This document shows positions 24,943 to 33,975 of a DNA stretch of 64,000 bases, in pieces. Made by a program: the position numbers and the translations under genes. The notes beneath the pieces are model-generated. The model saw only the letters and a list, made by a program, of their open reading frames with translations. It did not search any database and was not told the origin of the DNA. Position 1 is the first letter of the stretch, and each line of letters starts with the position of its first letter. Origin of the DNA: DATFDN01 sp963756545 (GTDB lineage: Bacteria > Pseudomonadota > Alphaproteobacteria > Acetobacterales > Acetobacteraceae); assembly GCA_963756545.1 (NCBI GenBank), contig CAVWNY010000003.1, forward strand, positions 310,001 through 374,000, written 5' to 3'.

Positions 24943-26013
24943 ATGGAGTTCGGCATCGGCATCGCCACGTCGCATGACTCATGGCGGCTGGCGCAGCGGG
25001 CGGAGGAACTAGGCTTCTCTCACGCCTGGTTTTTCGACACCCAAATGATCACGGCTGACTGCTTCGTCGCGATGGGCGCTGCGGCGCTCAAGACCTCGCG
25101 CATCCACCTGGGCACTGGCGTCCTCGTCCCTTCCAACCGCATCGCCGCGGTCACGGCCAACGCCTTCGCCACCCTGAACGCCATGGCCCCCGGCCGCATC
25201 GACTTCGGTGTGGGAACCGGCTTCTCGGCTCGCCGCGCGATGGGCCTCGGGGCGATGAAGCTGGCAGAGCTGGAGGAGTATATCCGCGTCGTCTACGGAC
25301 TTTTGCGCGAAGAGACGGTCGAGACGACGATCGAAGGGAAGCGGCGCAAGCTCCGCCTGCTCAACCCCGACGCGGGCCTGATCAACACGCGCGACCGGGT
25401 GCGGTTGCACGTTTCCGCCTACGGGCCGAAATCCCAGGCGCTCACCGCACGGCTCGGCGCGGGCTGGAAGGCGTTCGTCTCCGATGCTCCCGGCGCGTTG
25501 GCGGCGCTGGACAGCATGAAGCGGACCTGGCGCGAAGCCGGGCAGCCACCAGGCGGACTGTACGCGACCGCCTGGACCTGCGGCTGCGTGCTGGAGCCGG
25601 GGGAGCCCGCCGATAGCCCGCGCGCCGTCGCACAGGCCGGGCCGCGCGCGGCGGTGCTGCTGCACCGGGCCGCGGATCTGGACATGGAAGGCTGGCAGAA
25701 CACGTCCGACGTGCCGGACGATGTCGCGGCCGAGGTGGCGGGCTATATCGAGACGGCGCGCGGCTTTGCTCCTGCCGACGCCCGGTACCTGACGAACCAT
25801 CGAGGCCATTTCGTGTTCGTCAAGCCAGAAGAGCGGCGGTTCGTCACGGCCGAGTTGATCCGGCGCACCACCTTCACCGCCACCGAGCAGGAGGTGAAGC
25901 AGCGGGTCGAGGCGTTGCGCGATGCCGGCTGGTCGCAGATCGTGTTCTGCATCACTCCGGGCGAGGAGCGCGCGATCGAGGATTTCGGCCGGATCCGGAA
26001 GGCGTTCGCGTAA
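24943..26013 (+). CDS. LLM-class flavin-dependent oxidoreductase
   Basis: A 356-residue luciferase-like monooxygenase. The N-terminal EFGIGIATSHDSWRLAQRAE followed by GFSHAWFFDTQM is the typical first strand and helix of the TIM barrel. GTGVLVPSNRIAAVTA and GRIDFGVGTGFSARRAMG are the FMN/F420 phosphate region. Substrate and cofactor (FMN or F420) cannot be told apart here. The ATG at 24943 has GGGGGACC just upstream; further in-frame upstream sequence is not convincing. The 3' end overlaps the convergent nth gene by 62 bases. Confidence 0.84.
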   Translation: MEFGIGIATSHDSWRLAQRAEELGFSHAWFFDTQMITADCFVAMGAAALKTSRIHLGTGVLVPSNRIAAVTANAFATLNAMAPGRIDFGVGTGFSARRAMGLGAMKLAELEEYIRVVYGLLREETVETTIEGKRRKLRLLNPDAGLINTRDRVRLHVSAYGPKSQALTARLGAGWKAFVSDAPGALAALDSMKRTWREAGQPPGGLYATAWTCGCVLEPGEPADSPRAVAQAGPRAAVLLHRAADLDMEGWQNTSDVPDDVAAEVAGYIETARGFAPADARYLTNHRGHFVFVKPEERRFVTAELIRRTTFTATEQEVKQRVEALRDAGWSQIVFCITPGEERAIEDFGRIRKAFA

Positions 26014-26728
26014 CAGAGGGCTTGGCGACGCGCGCGGATTTCGCAGCGCGGACGTCAGGCGCCGGCGTCTTCTCCGGGTAGCGGCACCACGGGGCCGCGA
26101 CGCAGTGCCAGCACTCGGGCTGCCGCGCCTTGCAGACGTAGCGCCCGTGCAGGATCAGCAGATGGTGCGCGTTGCGCAGCAGTTCGGCCGGGATGCGCCG
26201 CAGCAGGGCGTCCTCCACCGCGCGCGGGGTTTCGCCGGGAGCGATCCCGGTGCGGTTGGCCACGCGGAAGACATGGGTATCGACGGCCATCGTCGGCTCG
26301 CCGAAGGCGACGTTCAGGACGACGTTGGCGGTCTTGCGCCCGACGCCGGGAAGCGCCTCCAGAGTCGCCCGTTCGCGCGGCACTTCCCCCCCATGCCGCT
26401 CGATCAGCAGCCGGGACAACTCGACGACGTTTCGCGCCTTCCCCTGCCACAGCCCCAGCGTACGGATGTGCCGCCCGATGCCCTCCACCCCTAGTCGAAC
26501 CATCGCGGCGGGCGTGGACGCTTCGGCGAACAGGGTGGCCGTGGCGCGATTGACGCCGACGTCGGTCGTCTGCGCGGACAGCACCACCGCGACCAGCAGG
26601 GTAAACGGATCGGTGTAATCGAGCTCGCTGCGCGGGTCCGGACGCGCCCGAGCCAGCGCCTCCATCAAATGGCGCACGTCCGGGAGCGGCAGGGAGGGCA
26701 CGGCAGAGACGTCCGCAGCTTCACTCAT
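25952..26728 (-). CDS. nth: Endonuclease III
   Basis: A 258-residue base-excision repair glycosylase/AP lyase for oxidised pyrimidines. The helix-hairpin-helix LPGVGRKTANVVLN holds the catalytic lysine, and VDTHVFRVANR holds the catalytic aspartate. The [4Fe-4S] cluster motif Cx6Cx2Cx5C is intact in CKARQPECWHCVAAPWC. A basic tail of about 40 residues follows the cluster and is longer than in E. coli Nth. The start at 26728 (MSEAADVS) is preferred to an upstream non-coding extension. It overlaps the LLM oxidoreductase gene tail to tail. Confidence 0.93.
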   Translation of the reverse strand: MSEAADVSAVPSLPLPDVRHLMEALARARPDPRSELDYTDPFTLLVAVVLSAQTTDVGVNRATATLFAEASTPAAMVRLGVEGIGRHIRTLGLWQGKARNVVELSRLLIERHGGEVPRERATLEALPGVGRKTANVVLNVAFGEPTMAVDTHVFRVANRTGIAPGETPRAVEDALLRRIPAELLRNAHHLLILHGRYVCKARQPECWHCVAAPWCRYPEKTPAPDVRAAKSARVAKPSVTRTPSGSGRNPRSRAPRPE

Positions 26729-26810
26729 GCCCCGCCTTGTCGCGTGCGCGCGCGCGGGCCGCAAGGGTGGAGAGGGCGGCCGACACGCCACCCTCTCCGA
26801 GGGTCGCTCC

Positions 26811-27081
26811 CTAGGCGGCCTTGCGGCGCACGGCAACCAGGCCGACCAACCGGTGCCGAGCAGGGCGAGAGAGATCGTTCCGGAACGGGCGCGGCGAACT
26901 GCGAAAGCGTCACCTGCCGACGGAGGAAGTTCTCGGAATCGAAGTTCGAGCCGGTGACCCTGAAGCCGAAGCTGTCGCCTTGCCGCACGTCGACGGACGC
27001 GGTGCCCGAAGACGGCCTTTGCACGCCGCCGCAGCCCGGAGACGGCAGGTCTCTTGCGAGCGGTGACGTGAAAGTTTGCAA
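26811..27081 (-). pseudogene. Remnant of a PEP-CTERM sorted protein (frameshifted, N-terminus missing)
   Basis: On the minus strand a frame encodes ASVDVRQGDSFGFRV, then TLSQFAAPVPE, the start of a PEP-CTERM signal. After VPE the next frame gives ISLALLGTG and the third gives LVGLVAVRRKAA followed by a stop at 26811-26813. Adding one base near 26877 (C to CC) and one near 26848 (TT to TTT) yields VPEPISLALLGTGLVGLVAVRRKAA, split here only by those gaps: proline-glutamate-proline box, hydrophobic helix, basic end. That is a textbook exosortase substrate tail. No start or signal peptide is found upstream before the peroxidase gene, so the gene is a fragment. Deletions in short homopolymers may also be consensus errors. 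Confidence 0.55.
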
Positions 27082-27113
27082 CCAGCGAAGCCGAAAAGGA
27101 TTGCGTCCGGCAA

Positions 27114-29123
27114 TTATGCGATGACTGGATTCGCTGAGCTTAGAGATGCCAATACGTGTTGACTGAGCAGCGCCGGGTTCTGCTGATTGAAGACAAAAGA
27201 GCCACTGCTCACGGCACTGTCGGGCACCCCCGCGAGTGTTATTGTATTGCCGGCCACCTGAATGACTGCGGAACCGTCTGCGGCCGACATTACGCTAGCA
27301 TGGGCGAAGTCGGTCGGGGTCATCGTATTCTCGAAGTCGAGCGTATCGGTGCCTACTCGGAAATCACTGATCCTGTCGCTATGACCGGGGCCGATGAACT
27401 CGAACGTGTCCGTGCTGCCGCCCCCGATCAGGGTCTGGTTCTGACCGAGTCCAGCGACAATGGTATTGGCCACTCCCGGTTCGGCACTGATCGTCGCATT
27501 GTCGTCATCGACCCCGATGACGAGTTGTGGCGCTGCGGGGTCGGGCGATGCGACGTCGCTGGAGTGGCGTTCGGTCGCCATAAAGGCGTTCGTCTGGATC
27601 GCTCTGGTGTTGGTGTCGCGCAGGATCAGGTCGGACAAAGTAGTGTTCTTGATCTGCGTCATCAGCGCCGGGCTGAAGTTCTGGTTGAGGTAGAACAGAG
27701 GATCGCCATCGCGTATGTTCTCGAACTGCTCGGCAATGATTGCCTGAAAACTAGGCCCAACCATTGAGCCACCCGGCGCTGGGTCCTCGGCCAAGCCGCC
27801 GACGAACAGATCCACCTGATCGACGCTGCCATAGACCTGCTGCAACTCGGCGGCAAGGGTCACATCACTGGTGATCTGATCGAACGCGGTGTAGGGCGTA
27901 AGGCCAAGCGCCGCGCGCGTCTGATTGAGCGTGGCGATACCGAGGTCGCGCTCGCGCAGGATGTCGATGGCGGCGAGATCGCCAACATCGCCCGGCGGGT
28001 TGGCATTCAGCATGTTTCGCAGGTCGCTGTTGATGGTGGCGCCTTCCTGCTGCGAATAGTCTTGCGCAAGATTGCGGAGCAGCGCGTCGGCCCCTCCGTT
28101 GATCCCGTAGCCGCTGGTGGGCTCGGCGGACGCTGCCACTAGGTCCTGCTGCTCCAGAACCGAACCGTCATTGGCGATCTTGGTCTCGGTCGGCGACACG
28201 ATGGAGTGGCCGAACCGATAGGCAGCAGTGGAGAACTCCTCGGAAATCTGTGGGCTGACCGAAGAATGGTAACCCTGGTACTCGGGGATAGCGCCGCTGC
28301 TGCCCAACAAGGCAGGAAGAAACTCGGTATAGACGATGTTCTGGTACTCAGCCGTGGTGATCGCCCGCGCCATGTTATAGAGCTGATCGCCGTCGAGGTT
28401 GGGGTCCTCAGCGTGCAGTTGGCCGACCCAGGAATTGTGTTCGCGTACGAACAGCGTATCGAGCGAGGTGAGGTCCGGATTCTCGGCGGCGCGCACGTCA
28501 CCACCCATGAACTGCCCGTCCACGATTGGTAGATTGCCGCCGTCACTGGTTTTCAGGGTCCCGTCCGCGTTGCGCAATCCCGCTGCCGTGGTGGCATCCG
28601 AACCATAAACTTGTGAGAGGTCGAGATACTGGGTGACAGCGTCGATGGCGTCGCCGTTGCTTGGGTCCACCTGACCGCGCGTAATACTGATCCGGCTGCC
28701 CGGTGGCAAGGCCGGATCGTTGTCCGGGACGGTCATGCTCAGCGTGTTGGAGCCGTCGGCCGCCGGCATCTGATCGGAGTTGAGGTCGATATCATGATCG
28801 ACGAACTGGCCGAACGCGTACATGTAAGCCGAGCGACCGCCGGGATCGTTGTTGTTCGAATCGTTGTTGAAGATGGTGTTGCTGATCACCCTTGGGTTTG
28901 GGCCGGTGACCGGCGTGCCCGGGGTTCCCGCCGCGAAATTCGCGGGTGCAATGCGCGTCTCGTCAGTGTCGGCGCCGCCCAGCGAGGGATTGGAACTGTT
29001 GTTGCCGGTGCCGGCGATGGAGTAGCTGATGACGCTGTCGAAACCGGCAGTCGGATCGATGATGAAAGTCTGATTCCCGAGAGAGAGAATGGGATTGGTG
29101 GTCCGCATGGTGCCATTCGGCAT
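27114..29123 (-). CDS. Secreted animal-type haem peroxidase with RTX-like C-terminus
   Basis: A 669-residue member of the animal haem (cyclo-oxygenase/peroxidase) superfamily. The distal histidine is in GQFVDHDIDL (His110), the REHN motif is at 227-230 (Arg227), and the proximal histidine is in YRFGHSIVSP (His306). The last 130 residues are Gly/Asp/Asn-rich (GLGQNQTLIGGGSTDTFEF, ISDFRVGTDTLDF), typical of RTX proteins exported by type I secretion. There is no N-terminal signal peptide, which fits that route. The start at 29123 has AGGGGGAA upstream. G+C is lower than in neighbouring genes. No type I secretion genes are present in the window. Confidence 0.85.
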   Translation of the reverse strand: MPNGTMRTTNPILSLGNQTFIIDPTAGFDSVISYSIAGTGNNSSNPSLGGADTDETRIAPANFAAGTPGTPVTGPNPRVISNTIFNNDSNNNDPGGRSAYMYAFGQFVDHDIDLNSDQMPAADGSNTLSMTVPDNDPALPPGSRISITRGQVDPSNGDAIDAVTQYLDLSQVYGSDATTAAGLRNADGTLKTSDGGNLPIVDGQFMGGDVRAAENPDLTSLDTLFVREHNSWVGQLHAEDPNLDGDQLYNMARAITTAEYQNIVYTEFLPALLGSSGAIPEYQGYHSSVSPQISEEFSTAAYRFGHSIVSPTETKIANDGSVLEQQDLVAASAEPTSGYGINGGADALLRNLAQDYSQQEGATINSDLRNMLNANPPGDVGDLAAIDILRERDLGIATLNQTRAALGLTPYTAFDQITSDVTLAAELQQVYGSVDQVDLFVGGLAEDPAPGGSMVGPSFQAIIAEQFENIRDGDPLFYLNQNFSPALMTQIKNTTLSDLILRDTNTRAIQTNAFMATERHSSDVASPDPAAPQLVIGVDDDNATISAEPGVANTIVAGLGQNQTLIGGGSTDTFEFIGPGHSDRISDFRVGTDTLDFENTMTPTDFAHASVMSAADGSAVIQVAGNTITLAGVPDSAVSSGSFVFNQQNPALLSQHVLASLSSANPVIA

Positions 29124-29890
29124 GACGATTCCCCCTGACAATCGCAACGACTGCTGATGGAGCACGCGCGAGTTCACGCGCCGGTCCGGAAGACTCAGCA
29201 GGCTGAACGAGACGACTGGTGATCGCACGAGGTGGCGCGCACCTCGGCGCAACTCCAATTCTGTTGCTGATCACAGCGACAGCGGCAGTCGTACCAACGC
29301 GGCGACTCTAAAACCGTCATTCCGGTCTGGTCAACCCAGATGCAGCGTAGCCCGTGATTATGAATGAAGGGGCAGGCCTGGACCGCACCGCTTAAGAAAA
29401 TAGGCCCAAACCTGGCTCTCGTGCCGCGCAGTGCACGCTGAAATTGCAGACGGCCGCTCGCAATCAGCTTGGTGGAGTGCCTTTTGTGGCGCTTGTCGCG
29501 CGGTGGCACATGCCACGTCGCGTAGCCGCAAGCGTTCCACGTCAACAAGATCACGAACGACGTTGCGCACGATCTCGCTCACTATCGCCCAGTCCTCATC
29601 CGATGGGTCTGGCTGGACGGTAGTGCCGAACGTGATGATCGCTTCACCGCTCCCCGGTGAGCTATGCTGGAACTTGGTGACGCCGTGATAAGGTGGCGTT
29701 CTGCTTCGGCATACGTCCGGCTGACGCAGGGGAACGACAGTGCTATCGCTTGTCATGGCGTATCGCTTCTTCGGGAGGTCCAGGCAGGCTTCCACCCGCC
29801 TCGATGCGCCGCCTTTCTCACTCCGCCATCACCCAGTTTCGGCCATAGCTCTTCACCGGGACCGGATCAGGTGAGTTCCCACCCAAGCTG
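29124..29890. other. Long intergenic region upstream of the peroxidase gene
   Basis: 767 bases of visibly lower G+C. The only candidate gene is the weak minus-strand reading frame listed separately at 29358-29756. The stretch 29124-29357 should hold the peroxidase promoter. No repeat, RNA gene or terminator was recognised. Confidence 0.4.
29358..29756 (-). CDS. Hypothetical protein, doubtful
   Basis: A 132-residue reading frame starting MTSDSTVVPL. The middle (GEAIITFGTTVQPD, then DWAIVSEIVRNVVRDLVD) has amphipathic helical character and plausible residue use, but the last 50 residues look random. No clear ribosome-binding site. It is included because the surrounding 767 bases have no other gene and because it runs in the same direction as the peroxidase. 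It may not be expressed. Confidence 0.28.
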   Translation of the reverse strand: MTSDSTVVPLRQPDVCRSRTPPYHGVTKFQHSSPGSGEAIITFGTTVQPDPSDEDWAIVSEIVRNVVRDLVDVERLRLRDVACATARQAPQKALHQADCERPSAISACTARHESQVWAYFLKRCGPGLPLHS

Positions 29891-30430
29891 ATGCGGTTTA
29901 AAACCTGGTGCATGGATGCGGTCCTGTTTCAGGCGGTGATCGTCCCCCACCGCAGCCTGACGCCGCGCGGGATGCGGGCGGTGGTCCTGCTGATCCTAGG
30001 TTGCACGGCGCTGATCCTGCTCCGGGTCTGGCTGATCGGCGCCTGGCCCGTGATGGCCTTCAGCGGCATCGAGATCGGTCTGGCGCTCGGCTTGCTGCGC
30101 CTGAACGCCCTCCGCGCGCGCGCCTCCGAACTGGTTATTCTAACTGAGGACGGGCTATGGGTGACGCGCACTGACGCGGCCGGGCGGCGGGCGGAATGTC
30201 AACTGCCCGCTGCCTGGCTGAACGTCGTGTTGGAGGAGCGCGCGGGTCAGGTGCCGCGCCTGCTGCTGGCGGCGCGCGACGCAAGCGAGGAGATCGGCGC
30301 CGTCCTGGGAGAGGAGGAGAAGCGCGACCTCGCGGCCGCGTTGCGGGCCGCGTTGTGGCGGATGCGAAATCCGGTGTTCGACAATCCCCAGTTGCGGGAG
30401 CCTACCCCTCCACCGGACCCATCGCCTTGA
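29891..30430 (+). CDS. DUF2244 domain membrane protein
   Basis: A 179-residue protein of DUF2244. It has VIVPHRSLTPRGM near the N-terminus and two hydrophobic segments (about 29-46 and 50-68), then a soluble C-terminal part with WLNVVLEERAGQVPRLLLAARD. Role unknown; the family often sits near cytochrome oxidase or DNA repair genes, and here nth is 3 kb away. The ATG at 29912 is an equally plausible start. The 3' end overlaps the convergent XRE regulator gene by 29 bases. Confidence 0.75.
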   Translation: MRFKTWCMDAVLFQAVIVPHRSLTPRGMRAVVLLILGCTALILLRVWLIGAWPVMAFSGIEIGLALGLLRLNALRARASELVILTEDGLWVTRTDAAGRRAECQLPAAWLNVVLEERAGQVPRLLLAARDASEEIGAVLGEEEKRDLAAALRAALWRMRNPVFDNPQLREPTPPPDPSP

Positions 30431-30869
30431 GCAGATCGAACACCTTCTTGCGTTGGTTGGGATCGCCGATCCGGTAATAGGCCCGCACCAACTCCAGGGT
30501 CTCACGCCGCGTCATCGTGTCGTCGCCGAGCGGGTCATGGGAGTCCGCGAGACCGTGCGTGCGGCGGCTCGCGGTGCCCATGCCGGCCAGACCGTCCGGC
30601 ATGTCGTCGAAGAAAAAGCTGATCGGCACGTCAAGGACGCGGGAGAGGTCGAACAGCCGCGAGGCGCCCACGCGGTTCACCCCTCGCTCGTATTTCTGGA
30701 CCTGCTGGAAGGTCAACCCAAGCTGGTCGCCCAGCCGTTCCTGCGACATGCCGAGGAGGGTGCGGCGCAGCCGGATGCGGGAACCCACGTGGACGTCGAT
30801 GGGGCTGGGGCGGCCCTCGCGGTCCGAAGGTTGCGACTCCGACGGGCCCTTCTGCGGGTCTCGGTTCAT
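30402..30869 (-). CDS. PraR-like XRE-family transcriptional regulator
   Basis: A 155-residue DNA-binding protein. SPIDVHVGSRIRLRRTLLGMSQ leads into a Cro/CI helix-turn-helix (about 30-85: MSQERLGDQLGLTFQQVQKYE then GVNRVGASRLFDLSRVL), followed by FFFDDMP. This is the arrangement of PraR of rhizobia and related alphaproteobacterial regulators. The C-terminal ETLELVRAYYRI resembles the short oligomerisation tail of this group. Target genes are unknown. It is read in the same direction as lnt 126 bases downstream. Confidence 0.82.
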   Translation of the reverse strand: MNRDPQKGPSESQPSDREGRPSPIDVHVGSRIRLRRTLLGMSQERLGDQLGLTFQQVQKYERGVNRVGASRLFDLSRVLDVPISFFFDDMPDGLAGMGTASRRTHGLADSHDPLGDDTMTRRETLELVRAYYRIGDPNQRKKVFDLLKAMGPVEG

Positions 30870-30994
30870 ATCGTCCAGCACCAGGGCCTCCGCATGCAAC
30901 GTGCGCGAATTAAACAGACGCATACAAACGTCTGAATCGCTACTGAAAGGTAAATCTGCAACCGAGAATTGTCAACCTCTCTGATGCAAACCCA

Positions 30995-32605
30995 TTATCG
31001 GATCGCCGCGCGAGATGATTCGCGCGATGCGGGCGTGCGCCTTCTGGCCGCGAGGCCGCCCAGGACGGCGGCCAGCGACAGGCCGAGGGGCAGCGCCAGC
31101 CCGGCTCGCGCATAAGGCGTGGCCGGCAGCTTTCCGGGCAGACCTACGACCAGAACCCCGGGCCGGTCCAGTCCGATCCGGCCCAGTTCGTGTCCCCGCG
31201 CGTCGATTGCCGCGGTGATTCCCGTATTGGCCGCGCGCAGCACCGGCAGGCCCTCCTCCACCGCCCGCAGCCGCACCGCGGCGAGGTGCTGGCGGGGACC
31301 GGTGGAGTTGCCGAACCAGGCGTCGTTGGTGATGTTCACGATCCAGTCGGGCCGCGCCGCCTCGTCCACGATCTGGCTCGGGAAGATCGCCTCGTAGCAG
31401 ATGATCGCGGCGAATGGCGGCAGTCCGGGCACGCGCAGCGTTTGCGGCCCCGGACCGCCGGCGAAACCGCCGCCTGGGACGATCTGGATTGGCAACGGGA
31501 ACCAGTCCGGCTGATACTCTCCGAAGGGAACCAGGTGCCACTTGTCGTACAATCCGGCCACGGCGCCGTTCGGCGTCAGGGCGAACAGAGTGTTGCGCGG
31601 CCGCCCCTGAGCATCGAAACGCACCGAGCCGACCAGGGCCGGCGCGCCGCCCGCAGCCTCGGCGATCATCTGCCGCGCTGTCGGGTCTCGGCCAAGCAGG
31701 TAGGGGCTTGCAGTTTCGGGCCAGATGACGACCTTCGGCCCGGCCCCGGCCCGGGCAACCCCATCGCGAGTGAGGTCGAGGTAACGGCGGAAAATGCCGA
31801 GCGCGAGGGCCGGGGTCCATTTCTGCCCTTCGGCGATGTCGCCCTGGACCAGCACGGCGGTCACGCCGGTAGCCGGCGCTGGAGGCGCGGCCGTGCGGAC
31901 GATCCCGAACGCCACCCAGGCGGCGAGCAGGGCGGCCCCGGCGGCGCGGAACCCCCAACCGAGCAGGGGCAAGCCCGCCAGCAGCACGGTCGCGAGCGTC
32001 AGACCATGCACGCCCACCAGCGCGGCCGGCTGGATCAGCACGTCGCCGGCGCGGCCGGGCAGCTCCCACACGCTGCCCCACAGATTCCACGGAAATCCGG
32101 TGCCGATGAACTGTCGCGCCAGATCGCCAAGCACCCAGGCGCCGGCGAGAGCGAGCAGACGAGGCCAGCCGGCGCGCGCCAGCCGGGCCACCCCGGCGGC
32201 GAAGGCGATGAACACCGCCAGCGTCGCCGCCAGCGCGGGCACGGCGAGCGGCACGCACCACCAGAAGCGGGCGGCCTCGATCAGAATTGCCTCGGTGATC
32301 CAATAGAGGCCGATCAGATTCAGCCCAAAGCCGAACCACCAGCCGCGCCGGGCCGCGACCCAGGGGCCGCGAGCGCCGTCGATCAGCAGCAGCAGCGCCG
32401 GCACGGCGAGAAGCAAAGCCGGCAGGACATGGATCGGCGGCAGCGCCAGCGCCGACAGCAGGCCTGCGCCGAGGCCGGCGAGGTCCGCCCGCCAGCCGCG
32501 CGCCGACACAAGCAATCCCCCGGCCCGCCGTACCAGGCCGGGAGAGCGTGAGTGCCGGGCGCCGGTCACGGCGTCAGTCGAGGGCCTCGCGGAGCTGGCG
32601 CTCAT
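30995..32605 (-). CDS. lnt: Apolipoprotein N-acyltransferase
   Basis: A 536-residue inner-membrane enzyme that adds the third acyl chain to lipoproteins. The N-terminal half has about seven hydrophobic helices. The periplasmic nitrilase-like half carries the Glu-Lys-Cys triad in WPETASPY, DKWHLVPFGE and ICYEAIFP. Length is normal. The start at 32605 overlaps the end of olsB by 32 bases; a shorter start inside the first 30 residues is possible. Third gene of a fur-olsB-lnt run. Confidence 0.92.
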   Translation of the reverse strand: MSASSARPSTDAVTGARHSRSPGLVRRAGGLLVSARGWRADLAGLGAGLLSALALPPIHVLPALLLAVPALLLLIDGARGPWVAARRGWWFGFGLNLIGLYWITEAILIEAARFWWCVPLAVPALAATLAVFIAFAAGVARLARAGWPRLLALAGAWVLGDLARQFIGTGFPWNLWGSVWELPGRAGDVLIQPAALVGVHGLTLATVLLAGLPLLGWGFRAAGAALLAAWVAFGIVRTAAPPAPATGVTAVLVQGDIAEGQKWTPALALGIFRRYLDLTRDGVARAGAGPKVVIWPETASPYLLGRDPTARQMIAEAAGGAPALVGSVRFDAQGRPRNTLFALTPNGAVAGLYDKWHLVPFGEYQPDWFPLPIQIVPGGGFAGGPGPQTLRVPGLPPFAAIICYEAIFPSQIVDEAARPDWIVNITNDAWFGNSTGPRQHLAAVRLRAVEEGLPVLRAANTGITAAIDARGHELGRIGLDRPGVLVVGLPGKLPATPYARAGLALPLGLSLAAVLGGLAARRRTPASRESSRAAIR

Positions 32606-33410
32606 AATGCCTATAATACTTGTCCGTCACGAGGTCGGTCTTGACCACGATGGCGACGTCGATCGTGTTGAACTGCTGGTCGATGACCGCGCCGTCGCCC
32701 ACGAACCCCCCAAGCCGCAGGTAGCCCTTGATCAGTGGCGGCAATTGGGCGATCGCGCGCCGGGGTTCCATGTCGGCGGTGCGCAGCCGGCGCATCTCGA
32801 TGAAGCGGTGCGGCAAGGCGCGGGGGCGCAGCGCCGGCGGTGCCAGGTGATTGTCATGCAGATACGTCAGCTCGGCGGCCATCCCGTCGGGGTCGGTCCC
32901 GGGCAGACTGGCGCAGCCGAACATCAGGTCGATACGATAATGGAACACATAGGCCGCGATACCGCGCCACAGGAGTTGCATCGCGGCGCGGTTGCGATAG
33001 GCGGCGTCCACGCAGGAGCGGCCGAGTTCCAGAATCCGGCCGGGAAACCGCTCGATCGGGCTGATGTCGTATTCGCCAGCCGAGTAGAAGCCGCCAAGTT
33101 GGGCCGCAACTTCGCGCTGGATCAGACGGTAGGTGCCGACGATGCCCTCCGCTCCCGAGCCGATGGCGTGGTCGATCACCAGCAGATGATCGGCCCAAAG
33201 GTCGTAGCGGTCGTGGTCGCGCCCGCTGCGCGCGGTCTCGGACGCCGGGACGGCCCCCATTTCGCCGTAGAAGACCCGGTACCGAAGCGACTGCACCGCA
33301 TCCATCTCCGTCGGGGTGGCGGCAAGGCGCACCCCGAGATTGCCCGCCCGCAGCTCGGCGAAAGCCTGGCCGGGGACGGGGAGCGCCCCGATCGGATGCG
33401 GGACCGTCAC
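32574..33410 (-). CDS. olsB: L-ornithine N-alpha-acyltransferase (OlsB-like)
   Basis: A 278-residue GNAT-fold protein of the OlsB/haemolysin-like family. It makes lyso-ornithine lipid from acyl-ACP and ornithine. LRYRVFYGEMGA, DLWADHLLVIDH, VGTYRLIQRE, FPGRILELGRSCV and FGCASLPGTDPDG occur in the family order. The protein is at the lower end of family length. The companion olsA is not adjacent, but plsC at 51 kb belongs to the same acyltransferase superfamily. Start overlaps the fur stop by 4 bases. Confidence 0.85.
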   Translation of the reverse strand: MTVPHPIGALPVPGQAFAELRAGNLGVRLAATPTEMDAVQSLRYRVFYGEMGAVPASETARSGRDHDRYDLWADHLLVIDHAIGSGAEGIVGTYRLIQREVAAQLGGFYSAGEYDISPIERFPGRILELGRSCVDAAYRNRAAMQLLWRGIAAYVFHYRIDLMFGCASLPGTDPDGMAAELTYLHDNHLAPPALRPRALPHRFIEMRRLRTADMEPRRAIAQLPPLIKGYLRLGGFVGDGAVIDQQFNTIDVAIVVKTDLVTDKYYRHYERQLREALD

Positions 33411-33889
33411 CGCGAAGCCTGGTCCTGGCCGACCGCGTCGCGTTCCTCCTCGGTCTCGCGCGCGCGTGCCCGCGCCGGAAGCGGGTCGCGTCGCCGGCCG
33501 AACAGCTCGAGCCGGAGGGAGACAAGGTCGAACCCCAGGCGTCTGGCGATTGTCTGCATCAACCGTTCATGCTCCGGATCCTGGAACTCGACGACCTTGC
33601 CGGTCTCGACGTCGATCAGGTGATAGTGGTTGCCGTGCTCGCTCGGCTCGTAGCGGGCGCGGCCGCCGCCGAAGTCCCGCCGCTCCAGAATGCCCTTCTC
33701 CTCCAGCAGCCGGACAGTGCGGTAGACGGTGGCAATGGAAATCCGGCCGTCCAGCGCCGCCGCCCGACGGTACAGCTCCTCCACGTCCGGATGATCCGAG
33801 GCGTCGGAGAGCACGCGGGCGATGACCCGGCGCTGGCCGGTCATCTTCAAGCCCCGTTCGATGCACAGGCGCTCGATACGCGATTCCAT
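33407..33889 (-). CDS. fur: Fur-family metal-responsive repressor
   Basis: A 160-residue regulator. The N-terminal winged helix includes LKMTGQRRVIARVL, HPDVEELYRRA and ISIATVYRTVRLLEEKGI. The metal region is HGNHYHLIDVETGKVVEF, the pattern of alphaproteobacterial Fur/Mur proteins, which lack the CxxC structural zinc pair. It may therefore sense manganese rather than iron, as Mur does. The start at 33889 has GAGGGG upstream. Coupled to olsB by a 4-base overlap, which could place ornithine-lipid synthesis under shared transcription. Confidence 0.9.
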   Translation of the reverse strand: MESRIERLCIERGLKMTGQRRVIARVLSDASDHPDVEELYRRAAALDGRISIATVYRTVRLLEEKGILERRDFGGGRARYEPSEHGNHYHLIDVETGKVVEFQDPEHERLMQTIARRLGFDLVSLRLELFGRRRDPLPARARARETEEERDAVGQDQASR

Positions 33890-33975
33890 CCGACCCCTCG
33901 CCAGCACCTAGCCGATCCGGACCGGCCCTGTCCAATGCTGCCCGGCAAGCAGCAATGGCGGCGACAGGGGGGCGG

